Assembly (NCBI RefSeq): GCF_037975245.1
Contig: NC_092563.1
Coordinates: 30,281,960 to 30,345,959 of the forward strand
Length of the DNA: 64,000 nt
Origin: Apostichopus japonicus
Taxonomy: Eukaryota > Echinodermata > Holothuroidea > Aspidochirotida > Stichopodidae
Direction: 5' to 3'
Part shown: piece after piece, positions 46,354 to 60,173 of the stretch
Position numbering within the stretch: the stretch's first letter is position 1
How the letters are laid out: the number at the start of each line of letters is the position of its first letter
Notes under the pieces: model-generated
What the model was told of the DNA's origin: nothing
Databases searched by the model: none
What the model saw: the letters and a program-made list of their open reading frames with translations, nothing else
Program-made: the position numbers and the translations under genes

Positions 46354-46744
46354 CAACAAGACGCAGTATAAAGCCGTTTGGCCCGTCTCAGCAAGTAGGC
46401 AGGACCATGTCAGTGTATTAGACTTCTATGATTGGTTATAAAATATAGAATTCATTTATAACTTCAAGTCAGGGAGGGTCCACGGACGATACGGACTACT
46501 GGGGAACCCGGACTGTAATGATGACGTAATACCGAATTATGACAATGATTTTTCCATAGATATGTGAAAAGAATGAAATAACTACTGATTGTTTAAAAAT
46601 AAGAAGAATTGAACTAGGGTAGACCTATGTAATGTAGTATGCTCTATAGTTGTACCATAAGCATTATAAAGTATACTCTATATACTAGTTGTACCATGAA
46701 CAGAACGACGAGTCAGAAACATCTCAAATGTATCCCTTTGTTTA

Positions 46745-46810
46745 AGAAGTAAGAATAAATTTATTGATCCTTGAAAGGAAACTACAGTGCTCGTGTAGCA
46801 CCTCTAATAT
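46745..46810 (-). mobile_element. 3' tip of a non-LTR element related to that at 31-110
   Basis: The stretch aagtaagaataaatttattg atccttgaaaggaaactaca gtgctcg resembles agtaaataaaaatttattgc tccataaaaggtaattacga tactcg at 70-115 in order and orientation. The rest of the 3' end is not recognisable. Confidence 0.45.
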
Positions 46811-47283
46811 TTCCCAATAGTAGTCTCTATATTTTTGTCCCCTGTATAATATACCTCTCCCCTTCACTTTCAGTTTTCCATTTTCCTCTCATTTCTTTGC
46901 TGTTCGCTCTTAGTAACGCTCGCAGATTGCTGGACAGCTTGCCAGTCCCACTGTGCCCTTGGTAGCCCATTAAGCCTCATGTGGTATGTGTTACTCTTAG
47001 GTTACTCTAAGTAACTGGTAATTTATCTGTTATTCTCAACACTAATATGCCAGGCTTTGTTTTATTCTCCTTTAAGTGTAGTGAGTTATGTCTTGCTCTC
47101 TGTAATCCCTGGTGGAATAAGTTAAAGATGTGGGAAGACAGTTTGTCTACTTCCTGGAGGATGTGTGGCCAATCTTATCTGGTAGGGCGGGATAACGAAC
47201 TTCTCTTTGTTCTAAAAATGGCTTAAAAAATCCAAGTTTGCAAGCAACTCTACCATTCACCAAGACACTCCGAGCTGCCGTAA

Positions 47284-48360
47284 AGAGACGAACAGTACGA
47301 GATAATTATAAATTAATTACATTAATTTCTACACAGGTAAGAGTTCATCTTTTGACTTTACCCCAGACCCTTCAGGAGCCTATTCATTTTCATTGTGCAT
47401 ACCTAGTGTATTTTACTTGTTAATGTATACATGCTAGTTCTGTGCTGGCAATGTGCACACAGGATAGTAGCTCTCATTAAGTGTAATTGTGTTGTACTTA
47501 CTATTTTGACCCTGTGATGGCCGAATGCACACAGACTGTATTTTTTATTTTGATCATGTGATGGCCGAATGCACACAGGCTGTAGTAATTAATTAAACGT
47601 TATGTACCTGTAGTGGCTATAGGGAGTCTATACAGGTGAAATCATTATTATTGTTACCTGTTGTTTAATAGTATGTTAATAGGGTTGATTATGGCACTTA
47701 TATTGCCCTCAACCATTAGCACCTTATGGGTGTATCGTTATGATCTAACCTACATTGAGTTAATATGAGAGTATTGAAAGTACTTTAGGTTATTGGTCTA
47801 ACAAGAACCCACATTGAGATAGTTATTTAGTTTATTATTTACTCTTATTATACGTCTAGCATTACCCGTTACTGTGATGCACTCACGTTCTTATCTAGTT
47901 GTACTTAGTTTCCCCTATTCGAGCTATGTTTAGATCCGATTATGCAATGCTACACTCTTACTAGTTGCCATGGTGATAGGAATAGCCGAACTCTCTGCAA
48001 ACCTTTATATTTGAAAGAGTTGAGGCACTATGACAGGCATATTAGTATATTGTCTATTTTGTGAATCGAGACACTATTGCTGTTGTTTTCTTAGAATATT
48101 TCTGTACTGCCATTCACGTATATGTTTCTTATTTTGTATCACCCATTGAGCGGTTATTCTCGTTTACAGTACTTATTAATTTCTCATGGAGGGAACTGTT
48201 TAGTTCACACTGTAATACACATGCTATTGTTAATACTTAAAGCCACCTGCATGTGTGACTCTTCTTATCTTTCTCTCTGCAGTCTGCTCTGTGGTCAGAT
48301 CAGTTGAGTATACAATAGAGACGAACTGTACGAGATAATTAGAAATTAATTTCTACACAG
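47284..48360. repeat. Direct repeat pair (about 45-53 bp), 1 kb apart
   Basis: Segments 47284-47336 and 48317-48360 share agagacgaac[a/t]gtacgagat and end aatttctacacag. The region in between also holds a 30-bp doubling (gatggccgaatgcacacag at 47516 and 47563). After the second copy, tggcaccctaccgag at 48379 resembles a primer binding site, so parts of an LTR element are possible but unproven. Confidence 0.5.
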
Positions 48361-48789
48361 TATTTATTATTGAAGTAGTTGGCACCCTACCGAGAGACTG
48401 TGCTGGTGATGTTCCCCCTTAGACGGTATTTTTAGACACCGGAGCCCCTCTCCTGGTCCTGTGAACCAAGGCACGTAATTGATGCATGTGTACCGTCCCC
48501 ACTTGCCGGACTTTATATTATGCATATCGTAATTCACTTTAACCGTTATTGTGAATAGTATTTTCCATGTGGATTACGACAGAACATTGTGTTTGTATTC
48601 ATTTTTTATATACTTGTGTCATATATCTTCGCAAAGGCAGGCGACTTATCGCAGAATGTGAACCCCGCCTTCCCTTGATCTAATGTATCTCGTGGTTGCG
48701 TTACCAACACAGACTAGTCTTTAAACTAGTGCTACACTCGCAAGGCAAAAGACATAAAAGAGTAAGAACTAACACTAAAAGAACGAAAA

Positions 48790-49051
48790 CATGAAGCAGG
48801 CTGTTAATAATAGGCAAGAAAGACAACCTAAAGTTTAAAATTGATATTATGAATTTTAATAGCCTGAGGAATGAAAGATAAAGGATAGCAGGTTTTGTTA
48901 ACAGTCTACCACTGCGCGGGATTATTTGTCTCACAAGCTGGACATGGAGGGAGTGATTATTGCCAGTCCATAGGGACTCCAGCTTGCTACGTACAAGGCA
49001 TTGATAAACACAGTCCACCTCCTCCTGTACCTCACCAATCACCCACCCCAC
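48790..49051 (-). mobile_element. Possible non-LTR ORF2 C-terminal remnant
   Basis: The minus frame reads NNHSLHVQLVRQIIPRSGRL then LTKPAILYLSFLRLLKFI. The H-x-L-H...RSGRL...SF pattern occurs at the C-terminus of many non-LTR reverse transcriptases. No other domain of the protein is visible. Confidence 0.4.
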
Positions 49052-49107
49052 CCTTTTTATTCATTTGTTAATACGCTCCTTTCCAGTAATTGTAGCATTG
49101 CCTCCCC

Positions 49108-50829
49108 CAGTGGCGTCACCAGACTTTTCAGTCTGGGGGGCACAGGGGGGCACCAGCATTCGATGGGGGGGGGGCACTTAGGTGGATACGGATCGCCGTC
49201 CTGGGGGAAGGTCTAAGGGGAGGGGGTGCCCCCTCCAGGCGCGGTAGAACGGGGAAATTATTGGGAGGGGGGCTAATGTGTAGAGACTATCTAAGCGGAG
49301 CGCCACCATCGGTTGGCGCGGAGCGTACAAGAAATTTTTGGGTTTTTAAAACCCCCAGATGGCCGGAAACGGCACTTCCCGAGTGTTTTATGCTGCGAAT
49401 ACCTAGCCCTAAAATATGGGTCTCAAGCCTGCAATTTCTCAGATTGCACGTAAAAGTCTGTAAAAACAATGTAATTTGTATATTCGATGGTGTTTTAAGA
49501 GAGTAGCTATTACTCGTAGTGTACTCGCAAAGACGTTTTTGAGTGTAGTAAGGGGATGTTGGAGAACTGGCTGAAATGAAGCAAGTCATTGGCCTAAGAC
49601 GAAGTTGTGTTACGCTTACCGGTACTCACACTCACTGCTTCCACTTTTCACGGGGCGTGAAGACGCGGTTGGGGTGACAATGTGGTCTATAGCCAGGGGA
49701 CGGGCCGAGGGTCCCCCAGCATTTACTAAAATTATTACACCTATATAGTATACGTGTGCATCGGACAGATCGACAATGGGCAGATGCACGTTTCGGAGCC
49801 TTGGTAAATATTGGGGGGGGGGGGCTTATCATGCATTTGCCCCCTCAACTTTTTCATTGGGGACTGAGCCCCCCAAGCCCCCCGGTTCCGTCGCCACTGC
49901 CCCCCTCCCCTTTGGAAAATTTTCGCATACGGAGGATGGGCTAGATGCAAAATGCTGCCACATTTGATGCTAAATTCGATCTGAAGATATCTCCAGAAAT
50001 TGCTATTTTGAGATAATGATTTTAACAAGGGGCAGAATTTTGCAGAGGATATGAACCACATGCTGTCGATATTATGCCTAACCCTATATCAATAGAACCT
50101 ACATTTGTTGAATTAATGTGTGCATGACCCCCGACTCCTTTCTTATCTTTCTCGTTTTCGCCCATTATCTGTTAAGATGTAACAGGTTCCAGCATCGTTA
50201 TTGGCTCCTATCAGGGATCTCACCATGCAATCCAAAGTTTGATCACACATCGAGTATGGCTCAGTATGCAGGTGTGAACATTCGCCATTTGTTCCTACAA
50301 GCATCTAACCTCAAATGACTTCTGCACCCCCTACACAACAGGGTTAATATATGGGTCCACAAATATAGGCAAGTATGGTGCCTGCGGACCCTCACATTCT
50401 CACATTTCGTCAGCTTCTAACCTGTCAACCTCAGACCAAGGCAACATATTGCAGTACCCTCACTTCTCACAGTCATGTAGCTCGCAAAGCGGAAGTGTAT
50501 ATCCGCTGGTATGGCGTGAGCACTGACACATTCAATGTAAATATCGACACCTGTTGTGGTGGCGCAGGTCACGACTTCGATACGGACGATACCCGACGTT
50601 CAAGGATAAACTTTTTCATTTTTTCGCAGCTCATTTGAAGAAAATATGAATTACTGTGCTTCTTTGTCCTTATGAAAAACCAACTCAGATGATGGGAGTT
50701 GAATATAACAAAATATATATATATATATTTACCAACCCAAATCTCAGATGGGGGGGCACTCGGGGGGGCACTGGGTTTTCCAGGGGGGGCACGTGCACCC
50801 CCCCTGGCCCCCCCTTGGCGACGCCACTG
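49108..50829. mobile_element. Non-autonomous hAT-like element 2, 1.7 kb, perfect 8-bp target duplication
   Basis: CAGTGGCGTC at the left and GACGCCACTG at the right are exact inverted repeats. GCCTCCCC flanks both sides (49100-49107 and 50830-50837), the 8-bp duplication expected of hAT insertion. Inside is the ctaagcggagcgccaccatc / ggttggcgcg block shared with elements 1 and 3, several G and C runs, and a short (TA)n at 50708. No transposase frame. Confidence 0.88.
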
Positions 50830-50944
50830 GCCTCCCCCAGCAAATTAGGAAATAACGCCAAACCCCACACAAAACAGAATTATGAAAAATTTGTCATAAC
50901 TTGCAATCTGCATTGAAATAATTCAATTTCCACAAGCAATACAA

Positions 50945-51650
50945 TGTAAAGTTTAATACTTTTAAAGACGCTATTGATATGAATAGACCAATCCAGTTTG
51001 TGATCGATACAAACACCTAAATACCATCAACACGATCGACTCTACAGTTAATTATGATAGGGTCCGGTTATTAATTATGACAGGGTCCAGTGAGGGTCTA
51101 TGACAACGAAAGTCTATTAACACCTCCTTCGTCTTATCTACATTCAGCTCTAGGAAATTATCACAGTACTTAACAAAATTACCAATTTCAGTAAGATATT
51201 TCCAGCTATTATCATTATCAATCAAGCCGAACATAAGTGTCATCTGCAAATCGATGAGTGGGCAACTCTGTTCAGAAGAACGACAGTCCAAGGTATAGAC
51301 GGAAACAGGAACGGCTAAAACAGTGCACTGTGGAGCCCCCGTATTGGAAACTGAGATATTAGAATTAGTATTACGAGACAAATGAACTGACTGCGATCTA
51401 TTTGTAAGATAATTAATTACCCAATATATGAGAGAATGATGGATAATCTCCGATCTAAAAAGTTTTTCAGCAAGCACGTGCGGCTGGATCGTGTTGAATG
51501 CCGAGGAAAAGTCGAAAAACACTACTTTGAGCTTGTGCCATTTGACTATATAAATAATCGAGAACCGTTAAATTGCATCATCTGTACTACGATTACTTTG
51601 GTATGCAAACTACAAGGGATCTAAGCACTGTCTAGAGCAAAGGGTCAAGA
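50945..51650 (-). mobile_element. Degenerate non-LTR reverse transcriptase
   Basis: The minus strand reads FAYQSNRSTDDAI, then KWHKLKVVFFDFSSAFNTIQ, then a GAPQ(C)TVL block, then NFVKYCDNFLELNVDKTKEV and LIDFR. These are RT motifs A to D region in order; the catalytic FADD-type loop is out of frame and stops interrupt motif A's upstream part. It is related to L2/CR1/jockey-like elements, as is the copy at 31-880. It follows directly on hAT-like element 2. Confidence 0.85.
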
Positions 51651-52372
<722 letters not shown>

Positions 52373-53295
52373 TAAATAAATACAACGTACATCAACAACA
52401 CCACCATCCTATACAATGCGTCGTGTACACAGTACAACGACTATAGAGAGGATGTGGTCCTCAATTTGTTGTCCACTCCACGAACGGGTTTGATTGGCTT
52501 CATATAGCAATTAACCATTCAGGATACCAATGACGTTCAATGTCCCATATTGTACTGCAGGCTACTATTAGCCTTTTTGTTTTATCTGTATTGGCGAGGC
52601 TAGACCTACTTGTTATATAGTCTACACTAACTGTTTCGCTTTGCATTTATACAGTTAGAATCATGATTGAGTAGTTATCCGCTTACATGATGATAACCAG
52701 CAGAGTACCGCAGATAGTCTCCCTTAGCTACACACTATCATACAGTGGCTTATCTGACTTGGTAAATATATTTTTTTATGACTAGTAAAGTGTTCCACGT
52801 TGCTTTATGGAGTTTAGCTAGTTCAGCTAGTTCTCTTAACTTAAGCACAGAAATACATTTCAGAGAGAAATTCGATTTCATTGGGATTTGTTTCAAAGCC
52901 CCGGATGGGGTTTAGAGGGGAAGATATACTGTAAGGTGTAGTATTTCGTTAGCGTAGTAATACACAAATCTAGGGTGTGTTTCTATTTTGTTTTACCGCA
53001 GGTACTTGATATTTAGATGTACCTTAATGAGTACAAGATCCCTGTTGTTACTTGGGGTGGTCAAAAACTCATTTTAGGTCGATATTGGAAAACCCTGTAC
53101 GCTCGATGACTTCAAAAGGCAAAAGCTTTGATGAACTTCATACTTGATATTTGGATCCACTTTGTGAATACAAACCAAAGGTCATTTAAGAACATCAGAG
53201 GTCAATGACTTCAAAGCGTGGATGAACTTCATACTTGCTGTGTGAATCCAACTTAGAATGTGACTGAACCCTGTTGTCTCCAGATTAATTTAAGG
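52373..53295. other. Intergenic sequence, nothing recognised
   Basis: It contains a diverged duplication of ggtcaatgacttcaaagcgt / gatgaacttcatacttg (53115 and 53215). No coding feature. Confidence 0.45.
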
Positions 53296-53415
53296 AAACC
53301 AACTATCATTCCTCTGTCGAGCCATTTACAACCACAGGGGGGGGGGGCGGGGTTCTTGCTGACACTACTAGCAGCTTGTTTTGTTTTTTTCTCAACACAA
53401 ACAATTTAACTAGAG
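53296..53415 (+). pseudogene. Shard of a third SLC35G1-like copy
   Basis: aaaccaactatcattcctct, atttacaaccacagggg, acactactagcagct and caacacaaacaatttaacta match, in order and spacing, the 53865-53965 region of the neighbouring paralogue (aagcaactttccattcctt, atttacaatcgcagggg, acgttactagcagct, caacacaaaatattttaact). A G12 run interrupts it. It corresponds to the first membrane segment. Confidence 0.75.
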
Positions 53416-53788
53416 TTCAGGAGTTATCGGGAAAAATCCAACGTGATACTTATAGAAATAGTCTAGAAAAGCCTTTAAAACAATTCCAGAATTTGATATT
53501 TGACTTTTATTCAATTTGCCGGCACCTATGGAGATAAATTGTAAACTTTGTCTGGTCCAAAGTTTACTATTAGCTTAATAAGTGTCTTAATCGTTACTGT
53601 ATGGTAAATTTGTAAAGATGTGTGTGGATAGGCTCATCAACGCGCACACACCAAAAATACATAATATGTATGCATATATGTAACTGTATATATCACACTG
53701 GTTAGTGTGCAACGACTAACCAGCCAACACCAAGAACTGCTGCCACTGAGGTCGTTAAATCTCATGATAATTCGAATTTCGTGTTAAC

Positions 53789-54792
53789 ATGGCAGTGCCT
53801 CATTATAATTTCCAAACCGAAGAATGTTCTGTCGAAACAGAAAACGATGCCGCTGTCAGGAGAAGCAACTTTCCATTCCTTTTGCGAAGAATTTACAATC
53901 GCAGGGGAATCTTTCTAACGTTACTAGCAGCTGCCATGCTTACAACACAAAATATTTTAACTAAATTTTTGCACAGCGACGTGAACGTCTTGGAAATAAC
54001 GTTCGTTATTGTAATAATGCAAACTGTATGTGTTATACCATTCATGATAAAGAAAGATATTTCGCCTAAATTCGAATCAAAACAAATACTTATTTTGCTC
54101 TCGTTAAGAGGTTTCTTGGGAATGACTGCCTCATGTCTGTTTTATTTCTCTATACTTCATATGAGTATTGGTAACACCACGGCGATTGTATTTTCGTCTA
54201 CTGTATAGTGACTGGAATCTTGGGAAGAATTTTCTTAAAAGAGGCGTTTGATCTCTTTGATGCCCTGCTTGTTTTGGTCAACATCTGTGGAGTGGTCCTA
54301 ATAACAAAACCCTCGTTCATCTTTAAAGGAAACGAAGAGGAAGATGACGTCACAAATGTTTATGCTCCGATATCTGCTGTAGGTTCCTGTTTATGTTTCT
54401 CCGCCAGTTTTATACTTTGTCGGAAGATGGGATTGCTCAAGGTTCACAGTCTTGTAATAGTGTTGTATGGCTCAACGGTTGCAGCTTTGGGGATTGCTGT
54501 TATCAACACTGCCGTCAGTGGGTGGACAATTCCACAGTGTGGTACAACCAGGATTCTCTTGGTTCTCATGGGAATTATTGGCTTTACATCTCAATGCTTC
54601 TTAACGTACAGTTTTGGTATTGAAAACGCATTAATTATAACAATTATCAACTCAAATGAAGTTACGTTTGCTTATGTTTTAGAGTTTTTAATCTTCGATT
54701 TGTCGCCAGATATTCTAGCGGTATTTGGAGCTATATTAATTGTAACGGTGTCATTTTGTGCTTCGGTGAAGAAATTTCTGCGTAAACTTTGA
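53789..54792 (+). pseudogene. SLC35G1: Frameshifted SLC35G1-like paralogue
   Basis: Residues 1-139 (ATG at 53789) and a second frame to 54792 together align with the intact gene at 44600 along nearly its whole length. Shared blocks include RGIFLTLLAA, SLRGFLGMTASCLFYFSI, GNTTAIVFSS, then in the other frame GILGRIFLKEAFDLFDA, MGLLKVHSLVI and NSNEVTFAY. At 54204-54210 a single missing base relative to the intact paralogue turns the frame into TAG. Coding quality is otherwise good, with no further stop, so the lesion is recent, a polymorphism, or a sequencing error. The C-terminal tail is shorter than in the intact gene. Polyadenylation signal AATAAA at 55054-55059. Confidence 0.85.
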
Positions 54793-57700
54793 CAAGAAGT
54801 AGCAACATTGAATTTAAACAAATTGATCCTCCGGAAGAGGATGACGAACAGTCGTAATGACTGCTGATATAAGGAGGCTTTAAGGAACCTTATCATGGCA
54901 AGTTTATGCTGATCGGGTGCTTTAGGAAGTAATAATAGAGGAATTCCTCTTTTTTCAAAACAAACGGTTTGAAAGAAGATTAAAGGTCGTCAATGTTGGC
55001 CCCATGTTTTAGCACGCTTAAACTAATTATTGACAGACAATGACGAGTATTAAAATAAAGACAATCATGCATGGATAAGTACTGTGTAACTTATGTAACT
55101 TTCTAACATATTGAGGAGCAGTAATACCACCATAAGTATGTAACCAATTAAAGCGCTATTAGGAAGATGATGATATCAGGACGGAGCGGTATTGGAAAAT
55201 AAGGACTATTTTTTTTTGGGTGGGGGTCAGTTACATTGGATTAGTACAAGACTATTTTTTGGGTGGGGTCAGTTTAATTATATTAGTACACGTGACGATA
55301 TTGACAAAACATTTATGGTCTGGTTCCATCTCCTCATGGATTGCTAATGTATAGGTTACATTCTAACGAATGTTCAGAGTATATAGGCTAGTAGCCTACG
55401 TCTTTCTGATGTAGCTGTGTGCTTGAATATCGCTACCTGCAAAACAAAGCTAGGTACAACATCCATTTCCGGTTGTCGTTTCCATGAAGATCTCTCGGTA
55501 GGCTTCACCTTTTCACCATTATTCCAGAAGCCAACAAGTTACCATCTTAGAGAGCGTTTCGGAGTTGAACATGTGACATTCCGAGACTCTCCGCATAGCG
55601 TACTCGGAAATCTTCCGGACACGATACCCATTAAAGTTAGCCATTGATATAAGAATATAAACATATGCAAATCTCGTTGCGATTAATTGTATGTCTTAGA
55701 GTTTGCAATTGGACTTGGCTGGTTGTGATCAATAACAATGGCCTAAAGTCTCGAAGAAGTTTGTATAGGTGGTTAATTCAATAGAGGAACAATAAATCCT
55801 GTTCCTACTCTAAATTTAGTATTTTCTTGCTCCGTTATTGTCTGAGCTTGCCTCGCTTTTCATCCTCATTTAAGTTAAACAAAACCTTGTCTCAGCGACT
55901 GGTTGCTCGCTTCACTCGCTTTTGGGCCTATCTAATCATTTCCCTATCCCCATCTCGGCCCCTAAGTTAATCGTTAACCCCCTGTATCATATCACAATGA
56001 CAGTATTGTATATCAGCATAACAGAATAATCGTTATCGGGGAAGAAATCTAAATTGACCTAATGCACTGATTGTTTTACCATATTTTCAGATATCGTCAA
56101 ATCAATTTGCAGATGCTGTAAAAATAAGGAGGCTCCTCTGTGCTTTAGTTCTAGCTCAAAATCTATAAACGATGTTGGTATATAGTAAATACCATGATAT
56201 TCCATGCCATCAGCTATAGCCATGTGGTTGGTGGGAGATTTCAATTGAAAACTATACCATATGGTATGCTCTGATCTCAATGGCTGTGATCTACTGGTAC
56301 CATTAGCCCATTTGTATATTGATGATTGACTGATTGCCGGCTGAGCGGCATCTTGGGGCCTGGTGGCCAATTATTGGATGGGGTCCCTGAAGCGATCGCA
56401 GCGAGTAACCATTTTTTAAGGGGGGGGGGGGCATGTTTTTGCTCTCTATCCATAGGCCCCTTTAATGTGAGGATAGTTAAGTTAATGGTGTTAGCCAATT
56501 ATGTAACGCAGGCTGCCTTCCACAACTTTTTGTAAGCTCCGGCATGTAAGATTACGGGACCCGGGGCTTTGGACTGATAAGGACTAGAATAAATACTAAC
56601 AACGGTTTGCTGCATGACTCAAAAACTGGACAAAAGAGGAGCACAAGTGTTGCCTTGCTATTAAACAAAACAAATTTCGGACTAAAACCAGCAACACGTA
56701 GAGTGGCGCACTTTAACAACGTCAGCAAAAGAAATTGGGACAAACGTTATAGTTTTCGAAAGCTTTTTATTTATATAAAGACATTACGGGCTAAAGGCAG
56801 AAACATGTTCAAATGCATACCAGTTGGAAAATCAAAATGCTGTGGAGAGGGGTGGAGGTTGGACTCAAATGGAAATATTACATTACATGGGCAGTAAGTT
56901 GTATATATTCGCACGTTTTCTTCTGTTATTTTGAAATATGCTATACATTCTAGAGGGTCACGTGGTATACATTAAGCAGAAGCGAAGAAATACCGCACCA
57001 CCTCGTATACCAGTGAAAACGTCAGAACCTTCTTATATTTCATTCAGCTATTTTGAGCATAACATTACTAAGTGAAATAGAACGATAAGCAACAAAAATT
57101 TAGGAATATCAAAATCTATAGACGTAGTTGAGAAAAAAAAATTTAAAAAAATTAAGGGATCCATAAAAATGATATACGGCTCAGGAGGTATCTGGAGTTC
57201 CGTTATAAAAGGTATTACTGGAAGAGCGCCCTTAAATTTGATCGGGCAGCTTCTGAGCTATATACGGAGATGTGAGTCTGCATACATGGCTCTGGGCAGA
57301 TCCATGTTTCTGTTTATGATGCCAATGTGTATGTTTTCTGTTTATGGCGACAATGTGTATGTCTTCTGTTAATTATGACAATATTAATGGAGGGCTGAAA
57401 ATCTGGGCTATGAAAGCACTTCCATGTAAACGGAATTCTTATTTCGTAGAGCAATGATGCAAAGATCCGAGAAGTTTAGAGTTTGAGCTTTTTGTCCAGA
57501 GCATACTGAAATTGTCACCCTCTGTCCATAAACTTGCTTGTTGCTTACTGTATAGGCTGACATCATTCGTTTGATGCTACCCGTGTCTATAAATAGCTCA
57601 AAACTTGGCCGAAAAACAAACTCGTGATATTCCCTTTAGATTATCTTCTTAGTTTAGTTTATGTCAATGAATTAAAAGCGGTAAGGACGTCAAAAGAAGC

Positions 57701-58592
57701 TCATTGCATACCCTATATATATATTTGATGGCCGTGGATGAACACTTAAAGGTCATCAGTATTGCCCGCAAATTTGCTAGAAAGACGGTCAAGTAATGCT
57801 CACTGATTCTCAGATTTCAACAACAATTTTACTGCCAACCACAAAGCATTTAAACTCACTGAGACATTTAGATGCTTATAAAGGTGAACCCGTCTCTACA
57901 TGTCCGTGAATCATTTGTTGAGCAGGAACCAACATGAATACTTTGAAAACGTTTATCAGTTTGCATCATTCAATTGCGGGGGGGGGGGGGGGGGTGGGTC
58001 AATATTGATGACCTTGTCCCCATTCGACGAACGAAAGTACGCATAATTGCATCTGAACACTTTGCCAAATATTGAGGGATATATCGTCACTGCAGTACAG
58101 CCATGGTGGACAAAGTTTCAGAAACCAGTGTCCACTGCCCCCCCCCCCCACCGGGTCCTCTCGATCATGAGCCTGCTCATCCTTTCCTAAAATATGACAC
58201 ATTTAATACGAAACCGTTATCATAGACATAGCAAAGGCGGGGGGGGGGGGGATTTACAGAGGAGTTAGCTTACTCCACTTTTGTAACTAGAGCTGTTCCC
58301 CGTGGCAGTGATGGCCCATCCAGTAGGATCAAAATAATTCCAGGCAACCAAAATGATTAACTTTTTGTTTCATATTCCCTATAATACATTAAATGATCGA
58401 CTGATCGCGTTCATCAAAATCGAAATTTCGATAGTCAAAATCGCTAAAATACCTACATTTCAACAGTCTATGTGGACCACCTTTGTGGCCGATCCTAACC
58501 CAAATTACTGAGAACGAATATAATCCTAAACTTAAATGTAAGTGATAAATAACGTTGACCGTAGCTTCGGGGGGGGGGGGGGGCGGGCGGGG
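54793..58592. other. Intergenic sequence with poly-G/C tracts, no confident gene
   Basis: G or C runs of 9-20 occur at 55208, 56421, 57978, 58140, 58241 and 58570. A 96-codon plus frame at 56607-56894 ends at a plausible donor (ggcagtaagt) and has a CIPVGKSKCCGEGWRLD stretch, but I recognise no family. A 76-codon frame at 55417 is likewise unsupported. Confidence 0.35.
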
Positions 58593-59369
58593 CAGTGGCG
58601 TCGTGCCCATTGGGGCCCGGGGGCACAGGCCCCCCAAATTTTGTCAAAGGTGTCATAACATTTTGTCATAATTTAAAAAAAAAAAAGAAGTGTTTTCGAA
58701 ATCGAAAAGAAGACTAAATAGTCAATTGCTCTTTCCACACACCTCAAAGACGACATATCGGGATTAGTAATGCCATTGCCTTTGAATATGTTTGTCCTAA
58801 GCTCGCGTTTGATACAGTCACAATTAACCTGGAAAATAATCACTTCGTTATCGCACGTTTTACCTTAGGTTTCGCTACTTTCGCTTTTTCTGCCCATGTT
58901 TACAAACGGCATAGCTTTCTCTTCACCCAGTCACCACTTCACACGGGCATGGGCGGTGATCATGGATCAGCCAACACAAAAATGTTTCGATTTCTTAAAT
59001 TTTGGGCGCTTCTGGGCGATGAGGAATTGGTAAACTGAGGAACAAATGGCGATCACTTCCTTCGAGAATATTTCCCAAAATAAAAAATTGCCTGAAATTT
59101 TTATCGATTTTAGGGGTGTTGCTTACTGCCATAAGGCACGGGAAGTGCCGTTTCCTGCAATCTGAGGGGTCTGCCAGACGAAAAATTTTCTTGTACGCTG
59201 CGCGCCAACCTGTGGTGGCGCTCCGCTTAAATAGTCATCACCCCCCCAAAATTTATTTTCGCACGACGCCCCCTGGACGGGGGCACAGACGGACATCAGC
59301 CACATTCGTTCCCCTCCCCAAAATTGTACGGGCCTGTGTCCCACTCTTTAATAGCTACCTACGCCACTG
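58593..59369. mobile_element. Non-autonomous hAT-like element 3 (777 bp), reverse orientation
   Basis: CAGTGGCGT at the left and ACGCCACTG at the right. The shared internal block is present inverted at 59180-59235 (gtacgctgcgcgccaacctg, ggtggcgctccgctt). The left flank is G-rich and no target duplication is visible. Start of element lies right after a G-run at 58570. Confidence 0.72.
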
Positions 59370-60173
59370 GTCTTTTCCTTCGGATCACATGTATTAACTC
59401 GATCTGTCTACTTGTGACGCTTATTTACCCCCTCTCCAAATTGAAAAGCAAAAAGGTAGGAACGGAGGAAAACCGCGGATTATCTCTTCCACTAAAGCAA
59501 CACCCTATAGACAAGCAAACTTGATCTACTCTCAACCCAAAGACCCACTCAGAACTAATTTGGAAACTTCGCCATCAATACTGTAATTTCAAAAAGTTCG
59601 TCACGTATGGTTCCCGCTATGTAAATACCAATGTTGGATTCCTTCTCAAAAGCACAAGCTGCAAAGAGTAGGTGTTCTTTCTGAGTACGAGGTGTCGAAG
59701 CTGCAGTTCACATTCTAAAGTCCAAAGATCTAGCCATTCGTGACAGTTAGGCATTGGACTTTCACCGCGGTGGCCCGAAGAAAAGAAAAAGGTTCACCCG
59801 ATCGGGACAAGGGATCAAGGAGCAACATTTTCCGGTTGACTGGCTTTGCTCTTTGGAATCACTGCAAATCTGGCAATGCAGGTGGACAGTAAAGTGCCGC
59901 CTAAGCCAGCAGGTAGGAATTATATCATTTAGATGTAGACTTAGACAAAAATAGGATAGATGGGAATTTGTTTGAAATACCAGGGCAAACACCTTTATTC
60001 AAATTTAATGGTTACCATAGCGAAATCTGCAGTCTATGCCCCTGACGAAATCCTAGCATTTGATGACCACCATGTCGCCTAACGTTCAACTTCAAGTAGA
60101 GATTTTTATTTGTTAATGATATACCAGGGTTAGCCTAATTATTATACATCTTGGTGAGAGGATAACCCAGCAG
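59370..60173. other. Intergenic sequence, nothing recognised
   Basis: No element end or coding block recognised. A 66-codon frame at 59754 has no supporting motif. Confidence 0.4.

Noticed and set aside
59116-59397. 93-codon frame (plus) and 73-codon frame (minus)
   Set aside because: Lie inside hAT-like element 3 and reflect its repeat block.
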